Source: Armatimonadetes bacterium Uphvl-Ar1 (lineage in GTDB: Bacteria; Armatimonadota; Fimbriimonadia; Fimbriimonadales; Fimbriimonadaceae). Taken from it: a stretch of 64,000 bases of DNA. Below are positions 15,281 through 26,201 of the stretch, in pieces. The position numbers were made by a program, and so were the translations under genes. Location of the stretch: contig CP021423.1 of the NCBI GenBank assembly GCA_002162075.1, forward strand, positions 1,364,001-1,428,000, read 5' to 3'. Position 1 is the first letter of the stretch, and every line of letters begins with the position of its first letter. A model generated the notes under the pieces. That model saw only the letters and a program-made list of their open reading frames with translations, had not been told where the DNA came from and ran no database searches.

Positions 15281-17113
15281 TCACATTCGTCCCTTCTGCC
15301 GAACAGTGATTGTCGCCGGATAATGTGCTCCGCTCAAAGGAATCGTCTCAATCCGAATATCCCGTGCCTCGCCCGGTTTCAGCGATGCTTCAAAAAGGCT
15401 CATTGACTCCTTCGTCTGGAGCATCCGCCCCGGCAAAACCTTGCCATTCACACTAAACAAAGCCCCCGAGTACCCCGCACTCGCCTCAAAAACCACTTCG
15501 ACCGTCGCCGTAACATCGCCCGGATTCTCGATCCGACCTTCAATCACATACTGAACTCCAAAGTTTCCGCTGAGCGGTGGCCCCCCGATCGCGCTCGCAA
15601 TGCTTTCCTGTCCAATCCGCACAAACCCGAGCTTTCCGCCAACCTGATACAAAAATCCGACCTGCTTAGCCGGTTGTGAATAAACATGCTTTTCCTTACC
15701 CACAATCGGCAAACTAAACCGATCCACTCCAATCGCACGCCGTTCAAGCCAGGGCTTGCTACCACTGACCTGTCGCTGCCATTCTCCGCTCACTTCGTTC
15801 GGATAAAGCGCATTGGCCACCAAAACCACATCATCTGCTCCCCCAGGCAACAACCGCAATGTCGCCAATCCACTCGTCGTTAGCTCCGCCGTGATCCGGC
15901 GCATCACAATCGGAACCACCGATCGCGCAGGCACAGTTACCACCGAACCTTGGTAATTTGTCCAATCCGGGAAAAACATCTTCCCCGCTTCAAATCCCGC
16001 CTTCGTCGGATCCAAATGGGGCTCCGGGTCGCCACCCACCAGCCAAACTTTGGCATCCACCGCACTCCTGTTCGCCAAAACATACTGAACAACCAATGGA
16101 TTCGCGGTTTTGTTGCAATGGTGCCAAAGCAAGCGCCCCGGGGTATCAGTATTCAAACGCGCAAAGTAAAGCTGACCCGTCCCCTTCAAGTTTTCCGGCT
16201 CGTTGCTGTACCAAAGAACATCTTCAAAAACTCTCCCCCCGCCGACATTCTTAATCGCGACGTTGACCAATCCCCGACTTTCCGCAAACCCAGGAGCCGA
16301 AACAACCGTCCGAACTTGATAAACCCGGCTTTGCCCCGGAACAAGCGGATCAACCAGCGGAACATCAAAATCAATTCTCGCCCCCGGCTGAGACTCGAGC
16401 ATCGTACTCATCGCCCCACGAATCGTCTCGACAACTAACTCTTTCGATGCTGGGTTTCCTGTTACTTCCGCTTGCAAAGTTTGCGGCAAATTCGCCGAAA
16501 TCGCCATCACCGTAAACGGAATGCTTTGCGTCGTTTCGCCAAGCGACAACATGATCTGCCCCTCACCCATGGCGAGAGGCGTCACCAACAAATCAAATCC
16601 CCGACGCTCGACTTTCACCGCACCCTCTGGCTCAACCGTGATTTGCGCCATCCGCGACTGCGATCCAATCACCCGAACCGTTCGCGATTTCCCTAAGATC
16701 AATTCAACGTTCTCAGTCAAAACCGTAAGCGGCGGAACGTAGAGCGCCTTATTAATTGACCTTGACCATTCTTCTGCCAACGCATCCGGCGTTTTGCCGT
16801 GTGCTTTGGCTTCGGCAACCGTAATCGTGACAATCGTCGTGTCTTGTAAAGCAATCCGCAAACCCGGATCTGCGACTACACGAACTGTCTGACCCCGGCG
16901 AAACCGCTCTAAACTCTTAGCAACGACCGCCACCCGCTCACTTGGCCCCAATCCCCCCGCCGCAGATTTGATTGTTATCGCATCTAACCCGTTGATCACC
17001 AACGTCGAACCCGAAGTCAAAACATCCGCCTCAGCAACCGATGGCGACTGAGTCAACGACAAACCCACAAGGCTCATTGCCACTCCAACCACCGCCGCCA
17101 GTCGCCCGATCAT
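15281..17113 (-). CDS. Large exported protein of unknown function
   Basis: The 610-residue product starts with a signal peptide (RLAAVVGVAMSLVGLSLT). Residues 35-135 (VINGLDAITIKS, GLGPSERVAVVAKSLERF, and DALAEEWSRSINKAL) resemble the periplasmic domain in front of some MscS-type mechanosensitive channels, but no channel follows. The remainder is beta-rich with Ig-like stretches (PAGTGQ..LYFARL, VPARSVVPIVMRRI) and ends close to a TITVRQKGRM tail. It probably acts in the periplasm or at the cell surface. No catalytic motif is visible. It lies 5 bases downstream of a lipoprotein gene on the same strand. Confidence 0.65.
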   Translation of the reverse strand: MIGRLAAVVGVAMSLVGLSLTQSPSVAEADVLTSGSTLVINGLDAITIKSAAGGLGPSERVAVVAKSLERFRRGQTVRVVADPGLRIALQDTTIVTITVAEAKAHGKTPDALAEEWSRSINKALYVPPLTVLTENVELILGKSRTVRVIGSQSRMAQITVEPEGAVKVERRGFDLLVTPLAMGEGQIMLSLGETTQSIPFTVMAISANLPQTLQAEVTGNPASKELVVETIRGAMSTMLESQPGARIDFDVPLVDPLVPGQSRVYQVRTVVSAPGFAESRGLVNVAIKNVGGGRVFEDVLWYSNEPENLKGTGQLYFARLNTDTPGRLLWHHCNKTANPLVVQYVLANRSAVDAKVWLVGGDPEPHLDPTKAGFEAGKMFFPDWTNYQGSVVTVPARSVVPIVMRRITAELTTSGLATLRLLPGGADDVVLVANALYPNEVSGEWQRQVSGSKPWLERRAIGVDRFSLPIVGKEKHVYSQPAKQVGFLYQVGGKLGFVRIGQESIASAIGGPPLSGNFGVQYVIEGRIENPGDVTATVEVVFEASAGYSGALFSVNGKVLPGRMLQTKESMSLFEASLKPGEARDIRIETIPLSGAHYPATITVRQKGRM

Positions 17114-17118
17114 GAAAA

Positions 17119-17535
17119 TTAGCCTTTTGCTTCTTCAGCGCAAGCCATACAAAGGGTCTTGCCACCTTTCTCAACTGCATCATCTTTGGGCAGGTGCCCG
17201 CCACAAGAATCACACCAAACTCGTCCTTCTGGGGCAGGCTTACCCGGCTCTTTCGTGATCATATTTCCCGAACTGTCAATCGAAGGATTTGTCGTCTGCA
17301 GAGTAGTGGATCCAATCACACTCTCCGGAGTCGACTTGCCTGGGCCAGCTTTTCCACTTAAGACTGAATCCTTCAAAGTATTCTCGGTTACACCAAGATT
17401 GTTTCCTTCCTTTGATTCTTGGGCTGTCGCAGGAGTACTTCCGCCCGTCTTGATCAATTCGTCGTCCCCCTTTTTGTTGCATCCCGCAACCAAGAGGCAA
17501 GCCCCAAGCACCAAAGCCACCAGCAAATGTTTCAT
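17119..17535 (-). CDS. Lipoprotein with C-terminal zinc-ribbon-like knuckles
   Basis: The 138-residue product has a lipobox (LLVAGC, Cys at 19), then about 80 low-complexity polar residues rich in Gly, Ser and Thr, and a C-terminal module RVWCDSCGGHLPKDD followed 15 residues later by LCMACAEE: two CxxC pairs that would bind one zinc or form disulfides. It is probably a membrane-anchored, mostly disordered linker carrying a small folded tip. It is followed after 5 bases by the large exported protein on the same strand. Confidence 0.7.
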   Translation of the reverse strand: MKHLLVALVLGACLLVAGCNKKGDDELIKTGGSTPATAQESKEGNNLGVTENTLKDSVLSGKAGPGKSTPESVIGSTTLQTTNPSIDSSGNMITKEPGKPAPEGRVWCDSCGGHLPKDDAVEKGGKTLCMACAEEAKG

Positions 17536-17559
17536 AAATCGTGCTGTAATTATGACGCA

Positions 17560-18393
17560 TCAGCGAACGTCAAACTCCGCCGACCGGGAAACAACCATCC
17601 CATTGCAGCTGCGCACTCCCCGCCCCCATTCCACAAGACCCTGTTCGACCACTTTGCCCGCTGTACTGGACGCATGCATGAACTGACCACTGCCCGAATA
17701 AATCCCCACGTGCGAAAAATCGAGCCATTTCTTGGTCGTGCAAAACGCCACAAAGTCCCCTGGCTTCATTCTAGGTAAAACCGACTCCCAAGCCTCAACG
17801 GGGATTCTCTTAAACCTAATATCCACTAACTGGTTTTCCATCTCCTTTGCTTGCTCCGCAAAGTTGGCGACATATTTACTTGCCGCATAGCCTTCAGGCC
17901 GCGAACTCATATAGCTTGTCTCAGGATCCCACAAAACTCCCTTGGGCCAGTTCTCACTCACAATCTCTATCTTTCCAGATCGCTGGTGAGTGTGCAAAGT
18001 ATCCGTCGTGTAATGCAATCGGCTCCAATATCCATCGACTTTCCCTGCCCGATATCTTGTTTGAGTAACCGCCCGTCTCACTCGGTCCGAGGTCACATCC
18101 GGTGCACACCGGGCCACCGCCCATGCACTTTCCAAAAACGTCACACAATCCAACTTGTCCATATACACCCGACATTGTTCGGGATCACCTTCCAAAGTCC
18201 ACCCAACATAAGGAACACCCATAAACTCACGCCCTGCCGCCACAATTCGATCACCCAAGCCCAAACCAGGCCAACCTCTAGAAACGCCAGCCAATTCCGA
18301 ATAACGATCCCCTAAACATAGAGAAGGCAGGAGCAATGCTCCTGCCGAACGAATTCCCAATCTCAAGATTTCTCGTCTTGGGATCCTCTTCAT
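17560..18393 (-). CDS. N-acetylmuramoyl-L-alanine amidase-like protein (DUF1460 family)
   Basis: The family is recognised from GVPYVGWTLEG, the DCVTFLE segment with the likely catalytic Cys, SRLHYTTD with a conserved His, and FSHVGIYSG near the C-terminus, an NlpC/P60-like arrangement acting on peptidoglycan peptides. The N-terminus MKRIPRREILRLGIRSAGAL has twin arginines followed by a hydrophobic stretch, suggesting Tat export. This start (18393) lies 4 bases behind the stop of the upstream lipoprotein gene; an ATG at 18417 would overlap it by 20 bases. About 277 residues, normal for the family. Confidence 0.8.
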   Translation of the reverse strand: MKRIPRREILRLGIRSAGALLLPSLCLGDRYSELAGVSRGWPGLGLGDRIVAAGREFMGVPYVGWTLEGDPEQCRVYMDKLDCVTFLESAWAVARCAPDVTSDRVRRAVTQTRYRAGKVDGYWSRLHYTTDTLHTHQRSGKIEIVSENWPKGVLWDPETSYMSSRPEGYAASKYVANFAEQAKEMENQLVDIRFKRIPVEAWESVLPRMKPGDFVAFCTTKKWLDFSHVGIYSGSGQFMHASSTAGKVVEQGLVEWGRGVRSCNGMVVSRSAEFDVR

Positions 18394-18397
18394 TTTT

Positions 18398-18871
18398 TCA
18401 AGTGTTTTGGTTGCCATTCGTAACAGTCAGAGTGATCTGCTGATTAACCGATGTGCAAGAACCTTCTTGGACACGAATCGAGATCGTATACGTACCCGGC
18501 TGCACCGATTGTCCGGCAAAAAGATCCCAGTTAATGATCTCCAAATCGTTGAGCGGGATTGTAATCGGGTTCGGAGTGAAAACCGATGTCACTCCCGGAG
18601 GTGCATTCACCAGGGTGATAGTGACAGTTGCATCTCCCGGAGCTCTTGATTGAAGCGCTTGCAAATTGCCGTTTGCAATACTGAATGACGACTCTGTACT
18701 ACCATCTCGGACAACCGTGATCGTACTGGAGGAGCCAATCGACAGATTCGCACATTGAGCAGGATTTCCAGTCCCCGCCGTGTTACCCGCCGGAACATAA
18801 GCCTTGATCCCGCCGCAACCACCCAGCAAGACTGCTGCAAGTCCAAGTGAAGCCCATTGATAAAATTTCAT
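18398..18871 (-). CDS. Lipoprotein with Ig-like/putative surface domain
   Basis: The product has a lipobox LLGGC (Cys at 19) and about 138 further residues rich in Thr, Ser and Asn with alternating beta pattern, such as TITVVRDGSTESSFSI and YTISIRVQEG, ending in a repeat-like QQITLTVTNGNQ. Two cysteines (near 40 and 138) could form a disulfide. This fits a single beta-sandwich on the cell surface. Its start ATG overlaps the TGA of the upstream beta-barrel gene (TGATG), and its stop is close to the start of the amidase gene, so the three probably form an operon. Confidence 0.7.
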   Translation of the reverse strand: MKFYQWASLGLAAVLLGGCGGIKAYVPAGNTAGTGNPAQCANLSIGSSSTITVVRDGSTESSFSIANGNLQALQSRAPGDATVTITLVNAPPGVTSVFTPNPITIPLNDLEIINWDLFAGQSVQPGTYTISIRVQEGSCTSVNQQITLTVTNGNQNT

Positions 18872-19608
18872 CAGAACTTCACCTCAATTCCCGCACCAAG
18901 ACCAAATCCAGCACCAATTCGGTGACTCATGCTGAAGCCGGTCGTGCCACCAAGGGCATTACTAGCCGACACCCAAAACGTTTGCTTCTCCGAAAACTGA
19001 TACCGCAAGGCGAAGCTCAAAACTGTCTGATCTTCCAAGTTTCCGCCAATACCCGCCGTATTCTCTCCTCGAATCATGAAGATTGAACTCGCATCCAAAC
19101 TCAACTGCTCAGAAAGCGGAGTTCGTAGCGCAACTGCCGCTCCAACCAAAGTCACATCATCAGATGTCACACCGGTCGCGCCGAAGAATGCCGAACTCTT
19201 GCCTTCTTGTCCAGTTACTCCAATCGTCCAAGTCCCCGCAACCCTATCTTGAGCCGGAGTACTCGGCAAAGCCGCCCCGAGAGCTACATAAAGGTTCGCC
19301 TTCCGCCAAGCCATTTGCAACTCAACGTCTGTGCCACCCGTCCGGATCGCACCCACCGTCTTACGCTCAGAACCTGAAGCCCGCAAATACAAGTTGATGT
19401 CACGGCTCCAACCGTAGGCCAACGCCAAATCGCCGTAAATTGAAGCCTCATTGCCGTCAAATGACCGGAAACTCAGACTCACTTTCTTCTCTTTCTCTGT
19501 CAAACCACCATTCAAAGTCTCACTCAGATGATTCAACTGAGCAAATGACGCCATCGGCAAGGCCAAAAGCGACAACCCCAAAAGGTGACGAACTGTGATA
19601 TTGCTCAT
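18871..19608 (-). CDS. Outer-membrane beta-barrel-like protein
   Basis: The start MSNITVRHLLGLSLLAL (19608) gives a signal peptide cut after SFAQ; an ATG ten codons earlier lacks support. The 245 residues alternate hydrophobic and polar positions in about ten strand-like stretches (for example ASIYGDLALAYGWSRDINLYL) and end in GIEVKF, a terminal Phe as required for barrel insertion by the BAM complex. The barrel may serve as a porin or as a lipid or substrate channel; no closer family is recognised. The lipoprotein and amidase genes follow in the same operon. Confidence 0.65.
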   Translation of the reverse strand: MSNITVRHLLGLSLLALPMASFAQLNHLSETLNGGLTEKEKKVSLSFRSFDGNEASIYGDLALAYGWSRDINLYLRASGSERKTVGAIRTGGTDVELQMAWRKANLYVALGAALPSTPAQDRVAGTWTIGVTGQEGKSSAFFGATGVTSDDVTLVGAAVALRTPLSEQLSLDASSIFMIRGENTAGIGGNLEDQTVLSFALRYQFSEKQTFWVSASNALGGTTGFSMSHRIGAGFGLGAGIEVKF

Positions 19609-19653
19609 CGTCGTGGAGATTATCACAATCCGGCGCAAATCAGTGGAATTTGT

Positions 19654-21390
19654 TTAGACAATCAAATAATCATCTTCAAGTTCATTCGTCCGGTAGTAAT
19701 AAGGCGTTGCAGACTCAAATTCCCCTGCGCACGTATCCACCATTTTAACCACCGACGACTGACTCTTCTCTCGGATCAACACCAAAATCCGCTCCACCGC
19801 TTCTACCACCGCCCCTTCCTCATCCGAATTTCGAACCGACCATCCTGAACTCCGCAAACTGTCCGCATCGTTCCCCGTTCGACGAACAGAGAGCAAATCC
19901 CGCAATGAGCTTCCAGAAAAGCCCAAATCCATCGCTCGACCAATAATCTCTGGAAATTCCAAACCATCACGCCAGTTCAGTTTAATTTCAACCACTGTTC
20001 GTTCAATCGCGACAATCCGTTCAATTTTCCGCAAAAACCAGCGATCAACTCGACTTGACTTGTGAATCATATCCACATCCCACCCTCGGCGAAGCGCTTC
20101 TGCCAAAGCCCACAGCCGCTCATCTGTCGCGACTCGACACGCCTCTTCCAGCTGTTCTGAGGTCAATAGAGCCATTCCCGCATGGCGCAGATCTTTCTGC
20201 TTGACTTCCAAACCCCGAATCGCTTTCATGAGTGCCGATTCAAAAGTACGGTCTATCGCCATCACTTCCCCCGTCGCCTTCATCTGCGTCGAGAGCTTTC
20301 GATCCCCACCCCCGAATTTATCAAACGGCCACCTCGGAATCTTGACCACACAATAATCCAATGCCGGCTCAAAACACGCTTTCGTTGTTTTCGTAACCGC
20401 ATTCTCAATCTCATCCAGAGTCTTACCCGCCGCAATCTTTGCCGCAATCCGCGCAATTGGGTAACCCGTTGCTTTACTCGCCAAGGCACTCGATCGCGAA
20501 ACGCGGGGATTGACTTCAATCACATAGTAGTCAAAGCTATCCGGATTCACCGCAAGCTGAACATTACATCCCCCCTCGATCCCCAAGCTCGTAATAATCT
20601 TCAGACTCGCCGTCCGGAGCATGTGATATTCAATGTCACTCAAAGTTTGGCTGGGCGCAACAACAATAGAATCTCCCGTATGAACCCCCATCGGATCCAA
20701 ATTTTCCATGTTACAAACCGTGATGCAATTCCCTTTCCCATCGCGCATCACTTCATATTCAACTTCCTTCCAGCCAAGCAAACTCCGCTCGATCATCAAC
20801 TGACTGAGCATCGAAAGTTTCAGCCCCTTTCTTCCAATCTCCCAAAGCTCTTCCCTGGTTCGCGCAACCCCTCCCCCCGTTCCCCCCAATGTATATGCCG
20901 GTCGTACAATACATGGATAAGGAACTTCATCTAAGATTCTTTGCAAATCATCCTCGCTCTCAACGATCCAACTCTCCGGTACTGGTTCATTGATCTCACG
21001 CATCAACGCCCGGAACAACTCGCGATCTTCCGCCTTTTTGATGGCATCCAGCTGAGTCCCCAAAAGCTTAACCCCGTACTTTTCCAAAATCCCCAACCGA
21101 TCCAATTCGCTCGCCAAATTCAACCCTGTTTGCCCCCCCAATGTCGGCAAAAGCCCATCCGGTCGCTCTTTGGCAATCACTCGTTCGCAAAACTCAGGTG
21201 TCAGTGGCTCTATGTAAACCGCATCCGCTGTCTCTTCATCCGTCATGATCGTTGCTGGGTTGGAGTTTATCAGGACAACCGAATAACCTTCCTCGCGCAA
21301 GCTTTGACAGGCTTGACTTCCCGCATAGTCAAACTCTGCCGCTTGACCAATGATGATCGGCCCACTTCCGATGACGAGAATCTTTTTCAC
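19654..21390 (-). CDS. carB: Carbamoyl-phosphate synthase large subunit, N-terminal half (split CarB)
   Basis: From the GTG at 21390 the protein reads [20 protein letters not shown], the usual CarB start, then the ATP-grasp segments ([44 protein letters not shown]) and the oligomerisation domain ending [16 protein letters not shown]. Carboxyphosphate synthesis needs exactly this half. It stops after about 578 residues, where normal CarB (about 1060) goes on to the carbamate-phosphorylating half. The downstream gene is unrelated, and no second half lies in the window. Split CarB is known in some archaea and Aquificales. A 15-20 residue insert ([13 protein letters not shown]) disturbs the oligomerisation domain. 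The start has no clear ribosome site. Confidence 0.85.
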   Translation of the reverse strand: MKKILVIGSGPIIIGQAAEFDYAGSQACQSLREEGYSVVLINSNPATIMTDEETADAVYIEPLTPEFCERVIAKERPDGLLPTLGGQTGLNLASELDRLGILEKYGVKLLGTQLDAIKKAEDRELFRALMREINEPVPESWIVESEDDLQRILDEVPYPCIVRPAYTLGGTGGGVARTREELWEIGRKGLKLSMLSQLMIERSLLGWKEVEYEVMRDGKGNCITVCNMENLDPMGVHTGDSIVVAPSQTLSDIEYHMLRTASLKIITSLGIEGGCNVQLAVNPDSFDYYVIEVNPRVSRSSALASKATGYPIARIAAKIAAGKTLDEIENAVTKTTKACFEPALDYCVVKIPRWPFDKFGGGDRKLSTQMKATGEVMAIDRTFESALMKAIRGLEVKQKDLRHAGMALLTSEQLEEACRVATDERLWALAEALRRGWDVDMIHKSSRVDRWFLRKIERIVAIERTVVEIKLNWRDGLEFPEIIGRAMDLGFSGSSLRDLLSVRRTGNDADSLRSSGWSVRNSDEEGAVVEAVERILVLIREKSQSSVVKMVDTCAGEFESATPYYYRTNELEDDYLIV

Positions 21391-21500
21391 TAAAACGGCA
21401 TCATACCGGAACACACCTGGTAAACCCACGGGCAATTTCCCACCCTCAACCTGATAATATATAGGGGTTGTTCGCCCCCCTCGGGCGGAGAGGATCATTA

Positions 21501-23240
21501 ATGAAGAGTCAGTCCCGACGCGGAATCCGCGCCCTCCTTTGTCTTGTTGCCCTGCTCACCCCCATACTTTCAAACGCGCAAGGCTTTTTTGAAACAACCC
21601 CCACTCTTGAGTCCAATCAAGGCCAACTCGTCACCCATTCATCCATCCTCTTCCTCTCTCAAACATTCCAAAATCTCGAATACGGCACCCGAGTCGATCC
21701 CCCAACCGCCGCCGCATTCCATCGCCTCGAATGCTCGCGAGGGACAAGTATCAGCGGAAACCTCGGTGAAGTCGTCTGGGGTGGCGGCCCCTTCCCTGGC
21801 CTCACTCGAATTGGAATCCGCATGAGATTCCGTCCGGTTCCAGACTTCGTCGGTGCCCTCAAGATTACGTTTTTCGCCCGCGTCCCCGGTTCAACAACGG
21901 ATGTCATCACCGACACCAAAATCGTCAGTATCGGCGAACTTCCCCCACCCAGCATGTTCACCCCCGTTCCGAATGAGAACCTCGGAGCCGCCCCCGCATT
22001 CAACGGACGACTCACCACAACATTCGCTCAACAAACAACCTTTGAAGTCGAAGTTACTGGACCAACCAACAAACTCATCACGGTCCCAGCCACGAATACC
22101 GGAACAAACTTCACTCATTACGTCCCCCTCGACGCCGGATTCCAACCCGGAAACTACTCCTGGAGAGTTCGATCCGTAGATGCAAGGGGTCGAAAAGGAA
22201 CGTGGTCAAACCCCGTAGCCAACGTCATCTATGGCGGAATTGACATGGCCGGCTTCGGCTCCCAAACGTTCTTCAACACTCTGCGCAACGCCGGATGGGC
22301 CAGCTTCTTCCAAGCCGCATGGGGTGGCCGAAACATCTGGCCCGATGCTGCCGGAAACCTCGTCAGAGCAAACAACGCTGGCTACAAGGTTGCCGCATAC
22401 GCGTTCCTCAATTTCGACAATGGTTCAACCATCGCCGGAGCCCCGGCAAACCAAACCGGAGCCTGGCAAGTCGATCAAGGCCTCCGCGCGATCGGTTACG
22501 TCAACAACAAGTCATCTCTTCCTTACGACCTCAAATATTTCATGATCGACCTCGAAAATCGCTTCCAGGGCACAATGGCTCCTCAAGACCGGGTTCAGCG
22601 AATCGCCGAAGCCGTCCAACGAGTTCGCAATCTTGGTTTCTGGCCCATGATCTACACCCGCAACGAAGGCTTTAATCAATGGTGGAACGATTACACCGGT
22701 TCCAGCGCCGACTTCCGCGAAATGTACCTCTGGGATTCCAAGCCGGAAACCGCCACCGCCGTCTACAAAGATCACCTTCTTCTTAACGTCGGCGTCCCCT
22801 GGGTGCGCTACGGCGGCTGGGAAGACCGAGGCGGAAAACAATACCTCCTCGATGTCTCAATCGCCGGAGGCCGTGTTGACTTCAACGTGTGGGATCCTGC
22901 CGTCTGGAACGTTCAATCCCCAAATCCCGGCTCGATCAACATTACCCCTGCCAATGTCACCGTCGTGCGCGAAGCCGATAACAGCTACAAAGCGACCGTC
23001 ACCCTCCGCAACACGGGCAACATTGAAGCGTACGCGATTCGCCTCGGTGATGCAACTCTCGGAACCCAATCGGACCTCGGCCGCCAAACTCTCGGAATGA
23101 TCACTCCAAACGGCTCCCGTGCCGGAAACTACACATTCCCCAGCAACACCGGTGCCCCTGGAACATCCGCTTTCCTCGAGTTCACCGTCTGGACAGGCAA
23201 CGGATCCCAAAACCACGGCGTCTGGGTCATTCTCCCGTAG
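21501..23240 (+). CDS. Exported protein with GH25/TIM-barrel-like domain
   Basis: A basic leader and signal peptide ([20 protein letters not shown]) precede an Ig-like region to about residue 240. A TIM-barrel-like domain follows: [42 protein letters not shown] with acidic residues at a strand end, and [11 protein letters not shown]. This order matches GH25-type lysozyme folds, where a DxE pair cleaves peptidoglycan, but the residue match is loose. A C-terminal beta-sandwich ([12 protein letters not shown]) ends the protein at about 580 residues. The start was moved to MKSQSRRG at 21501 because the longer frame includes a hairpin. It is probably secreted and cell-wall related. Confidence 0.65.
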   Translation: MKSQSRRGIRALLCLVALLTPILSNAQGFFETTPTLESNQGQLVTHSSILFLSQTFQNLEYGTRVDPPTAAAFHRLECSRGTSISGNLGEVVWGGGPFPGLTRIGIRMRFRPVPDFVGALKITFFARVPGSTTDVITDTKIVSIGELPPPSMFTPVPNENLGAAPAFNGRLTTTFAQQTTFEVEVTGPTNKLITVPATNTGTNFTHYVPLDAGFQPGNYSWRVRSVDARGRKGTWSNPVANVIYGGIDMAGFGSQTFFNTLRNAGWASFFQAAWGGRNIWPDAAGNLVRANNAGYKVAAYAFLNFDNGSTIAGAPANQTGAWQVDQGLRAIGYVNNKSSLPYDLKYFMIDLENRFQGTMAPQDRVQRIAEAVQRVRNLGFWPMIYTRNEGFNQWWNDYTGSSADFREMYLWDSKPETATAVYKDHLLLNVGVPWVRYGGWEDRGGKQYLLDVSIAGGRVDFNVWDPAVWNVQSPNPGSINITPANVTVVREADNSYKATVTLRNTGNIEAYAIRLGDATLGTQSDLGRQTLGMITPNGSRAGNYTFPSNTGAPGTSAFLEFTVWTGNGSQNHGVWVILP

Positions 23241-23250
23241 ACCAAAGAAT

Positions 23251-23281
23251 TTGCCCCTCAAGCAAATGGTTTGAGGGGCAA
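23251..23281. terminator. Bidirectional terminator between convergent genes
   Basis: TTGCCCCTCAA (23251-23261) pairs with TTGAGGGGCAA (23271-23281), with a 9-base loop. It is placed midway between two convergent stop codons (23240 and 23296). Confidence 0.8.
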
Positions 23282-23295
23282 TTGATTAAAAGTGA

Positions 23296-26201
23296 CTACC
23301 GAATTTCTACTTTCTGCCGAAACTCTTTCCCTGCCACACGCAAGACGAGCTCGTAGTCGCCTTTTGCCACATATTGCGCCCGCCGAGCCGCATAAGGATC
23401 GTTCAAAGCCGTCTTAGGATCACTCGGATCGCCCACCACCGGTGGAGCCTTCGGATCGCCCGCCTTGAGCAGCAATCCATAACTCAAGAAGTTGTATCCC
23501 TTCACAACTTCCACTGCATCATCCCTTGCCGACTTACCAGCTGAATCAACTAAGCTCAATGTTCCCCGTCCAGCAACCGAACTGAACAACTCATTTGTCA
23601 CCATTTGATCCGTATAAGTGTCGTCTGCAAAAGGAGCCGACCGTCGATAAGCCCAACGATCCCGCCCCGACGGAACCGACAAATCAAATACATGAAAATC
23701 TGCGTTCATGATCTCTTCTGTCAATTTCCGAATCGGCTTCACGCTCACCACCCAAACCGACCGCGCATGACTCGCAATCACCATTTCTTCGGCCTTCTCC
23801 TGGATCACCAGGTCGTGAACTGGGGTGTGCGGAATGCCTCTTCCATAGGTCATCCAACTCGCTCCTCGGTCAAGCGTTACATAAACCCCCATATCAGTTC
23901 CAACGTAAAGAACGTTCGGATTCTTCGAGTCCTCGCGAATAGTATTCACCGGCTCAAATGGTAAGTTTGCTGCAATGGATTTCCACGTTGCTCCGAAGTC
24001 TTCGCTCACCCAAACATAGGGAGTCCATTCATCTTGTCGATACCCATTCTGAGTGCAATAAACACGCCCATTCTCGTGCGAACTGGCTACAATCCGCGTC
24101 ACCCATCGATCTTTTGCCGGAGTATCAATTTCTTTCCACGTCAACCCGCTATCCGGCGTAAATCGGACATTCCCGTCATCAGCACCAACATAGATTTGAC
24201 CAAACCGGAATGGGCTCTCATCAATTGTCGTTAGAGTCGAGTGCGGAACATCTCCATTGGGAACATTCTTAGTCAAATCATCGCTCAAAGCCTCCCATTT
24301 ACGGCCCATATCAAACGATCGATGCAATCGCTGACTGCCGATATAAAGAACATCTGGGTGGTGCTTGCTAATCTGAATCGGGCTAATCCAGTTGAACCGC
24401 AGCGGCTCTTCACCCCGAATGTCCGGTGGCCGAACCGATCTTCGCTGGTTCGTCACCATATCAATCACATAATGCGCTCCAAACTGTGACGCCCCATAGA
24501 TAACATCTCCGTCATTCCGAGGGTCAACCGCAATCGCGCTTCCATCCCCACCGCCAATCGCCTTCCAAAGCTCAGGATTCGAAAAACCGGGCCGATAAGT
24601 GCTCGGGCCCATCATCGTGCCGTTATCTTGAAGCCCGCCAATGATGTTGTAAGGCGTTTTGTTATCCACCGCAATCGTCGTGAACTGCCCTACTGACAAG
24701 TTGTTCCAGTGGTTCCAGTTCTCCCCCGCATCAAAACTGGCATAGATTCCTCCGTCATTCCCATTCAGCATGAACCTAGGATTCTTTGGGTCAATCCACA
24801 TGGCATGGTGGTCAACGTGATTCCGACGCGCAATTGATTCCCAACTTTGACCTCCATTCTGTGACCGCAATAGTGGAACTCCAAACGTATAAATCTCTTC
24901 GTGATTCGTGGGATGAACGTAAATCTCATTCCAATAGTAGCCACCGTGGTTGCCAACATCTGGTCGAGCCTTGCGCCAAGATTTCCCTGCATCATCACTG
25001 CGCCAGATCTCCGCATCATTCATATCCGCTTCAAAGACATTAGCATTACGCTTCAGCATCAATTCCGCAAGCGCGGCCTTATCGACCTTCCCCGCCAAAA
25101 CATCCTTCGCAACCTGATCAGGCTTATCATCACTCAAAATCACCGACCGCAAAAATGCCGCCAGAACTTTTTCATCTAAACCCCTGATCCCCTCATCCGT
25201 CAATCGCCGGAACCGACTCAACGTCAAAACCCCATCGGGTTGATACTCATCGTAAGTTCCCGTATCGGGATCACTCGATTGGTTATCGACAAATGCATAA
25301 ACCGTATCAGGTCGGCTCGGAGCAATCGCCAGCGATGTCCGGCCCATCCCGTCTCCATTCGGTAAACCCGAGAGCTTTGTCCAAGTCTTTCCCCCGTCAA
25401 CCGACTTCTGAACCGAACTCCCAGGCCCACTCTCCAAGAAGTTCCACGCCCTCCGATCCCGATCCCACAAGCTGGCGTAGATCACATTCGAATTCCGAGG
25501 ATCAAGGTCAACATCCATCGCCCCCGTTCGGTCATCCCCCCGCAGAATCAATTCCCAACTTTTCCCCCCGTTCTTAGTTCGATAAAGCCCCTTTCTCCTC
25601 CTTGCGAATAAAGTGGACCCAACGCTGCAACATAGACAACTTCTGGATTCTTCGGGTCAATAACCACCTGACCGATGTGGTGAGAGTCATTGAGGCCCGC
25701 GTTCATCCACGTCTTCCCGCCGTCGCGGCTCACAAAAACCCCCGTCCCCGCATAACTTGTCCGCTGGCTATTTGCCTCTCCACTACCAAGCCAAATCGTT
25801 TGCCCGTCGGGGCTCACATCAAAGTCTCCAATCCCAAAGGCACTTTGATTGTCAAACAACGAAGTCCAACTCTGCCCCAAATTATCCGTCACCCACAATC
25901 CCCCGGTCGCAAACCCAACAAACAAACGCTGGGCTCCCACTTCCGACGCCTCAATATCAACAACCCGCCCCCCTTGCGTTTCCGGCCCAACATTCCGCCA
26001 TGCAATCTTCTGGAAAATCGACTCTCCAAGCATCCGCTCGCGCTTCCGATAAGCATCCAATCGAACAGACATCGGCATCGGCCTGACATCTGGTTTATGA
26101 AATTGATCCCGCTCACTCGCTTTCGTCGGGAGAGGCTTCGCCCCCATCGGATCCTGCCCGACCAGCCCCAAACCCACAATCATCGCCGCTACAAAAGCCA
26201 T
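23296..26201 (-). CDS. BNR/sortilin-like beta-propeller protein (frameshifted)
   Basis: The N-terminal frame (25548-26201) has a signal peptide and propeller blades; the C-terminal frame (23296-25551) continues with them. Asp-box motifs repeat throughout: SRDGGKTW, SVDGGKTW, SDDAGKSW, SQNGGQSW, TPDSGLTW, SEDFGATW. The joint product of about 967 residues matches VPS10/sortilin-like exported propellers common in bacteria. The break lies in a four-base run at 25588-25591: one more G turns GERGF into GERGLYRTKNGGKSWELILRG, restoring a perfect Asp box. The tail from about residue 870 is a beta-sandwich (GDYELVLRVAGKEFRQKVEI). It is probably secreted; ligand or substrate unknown. Confidence 0.85.

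Noticed and set aside
21468-21500. Start of the GH25-like protein at 21468
   Set aside because: The extra residues ([11 protein letters not shown]) come from a GC-rich hairpin, and the ATG at 21501 gives a normal basic leader and signal peptide.
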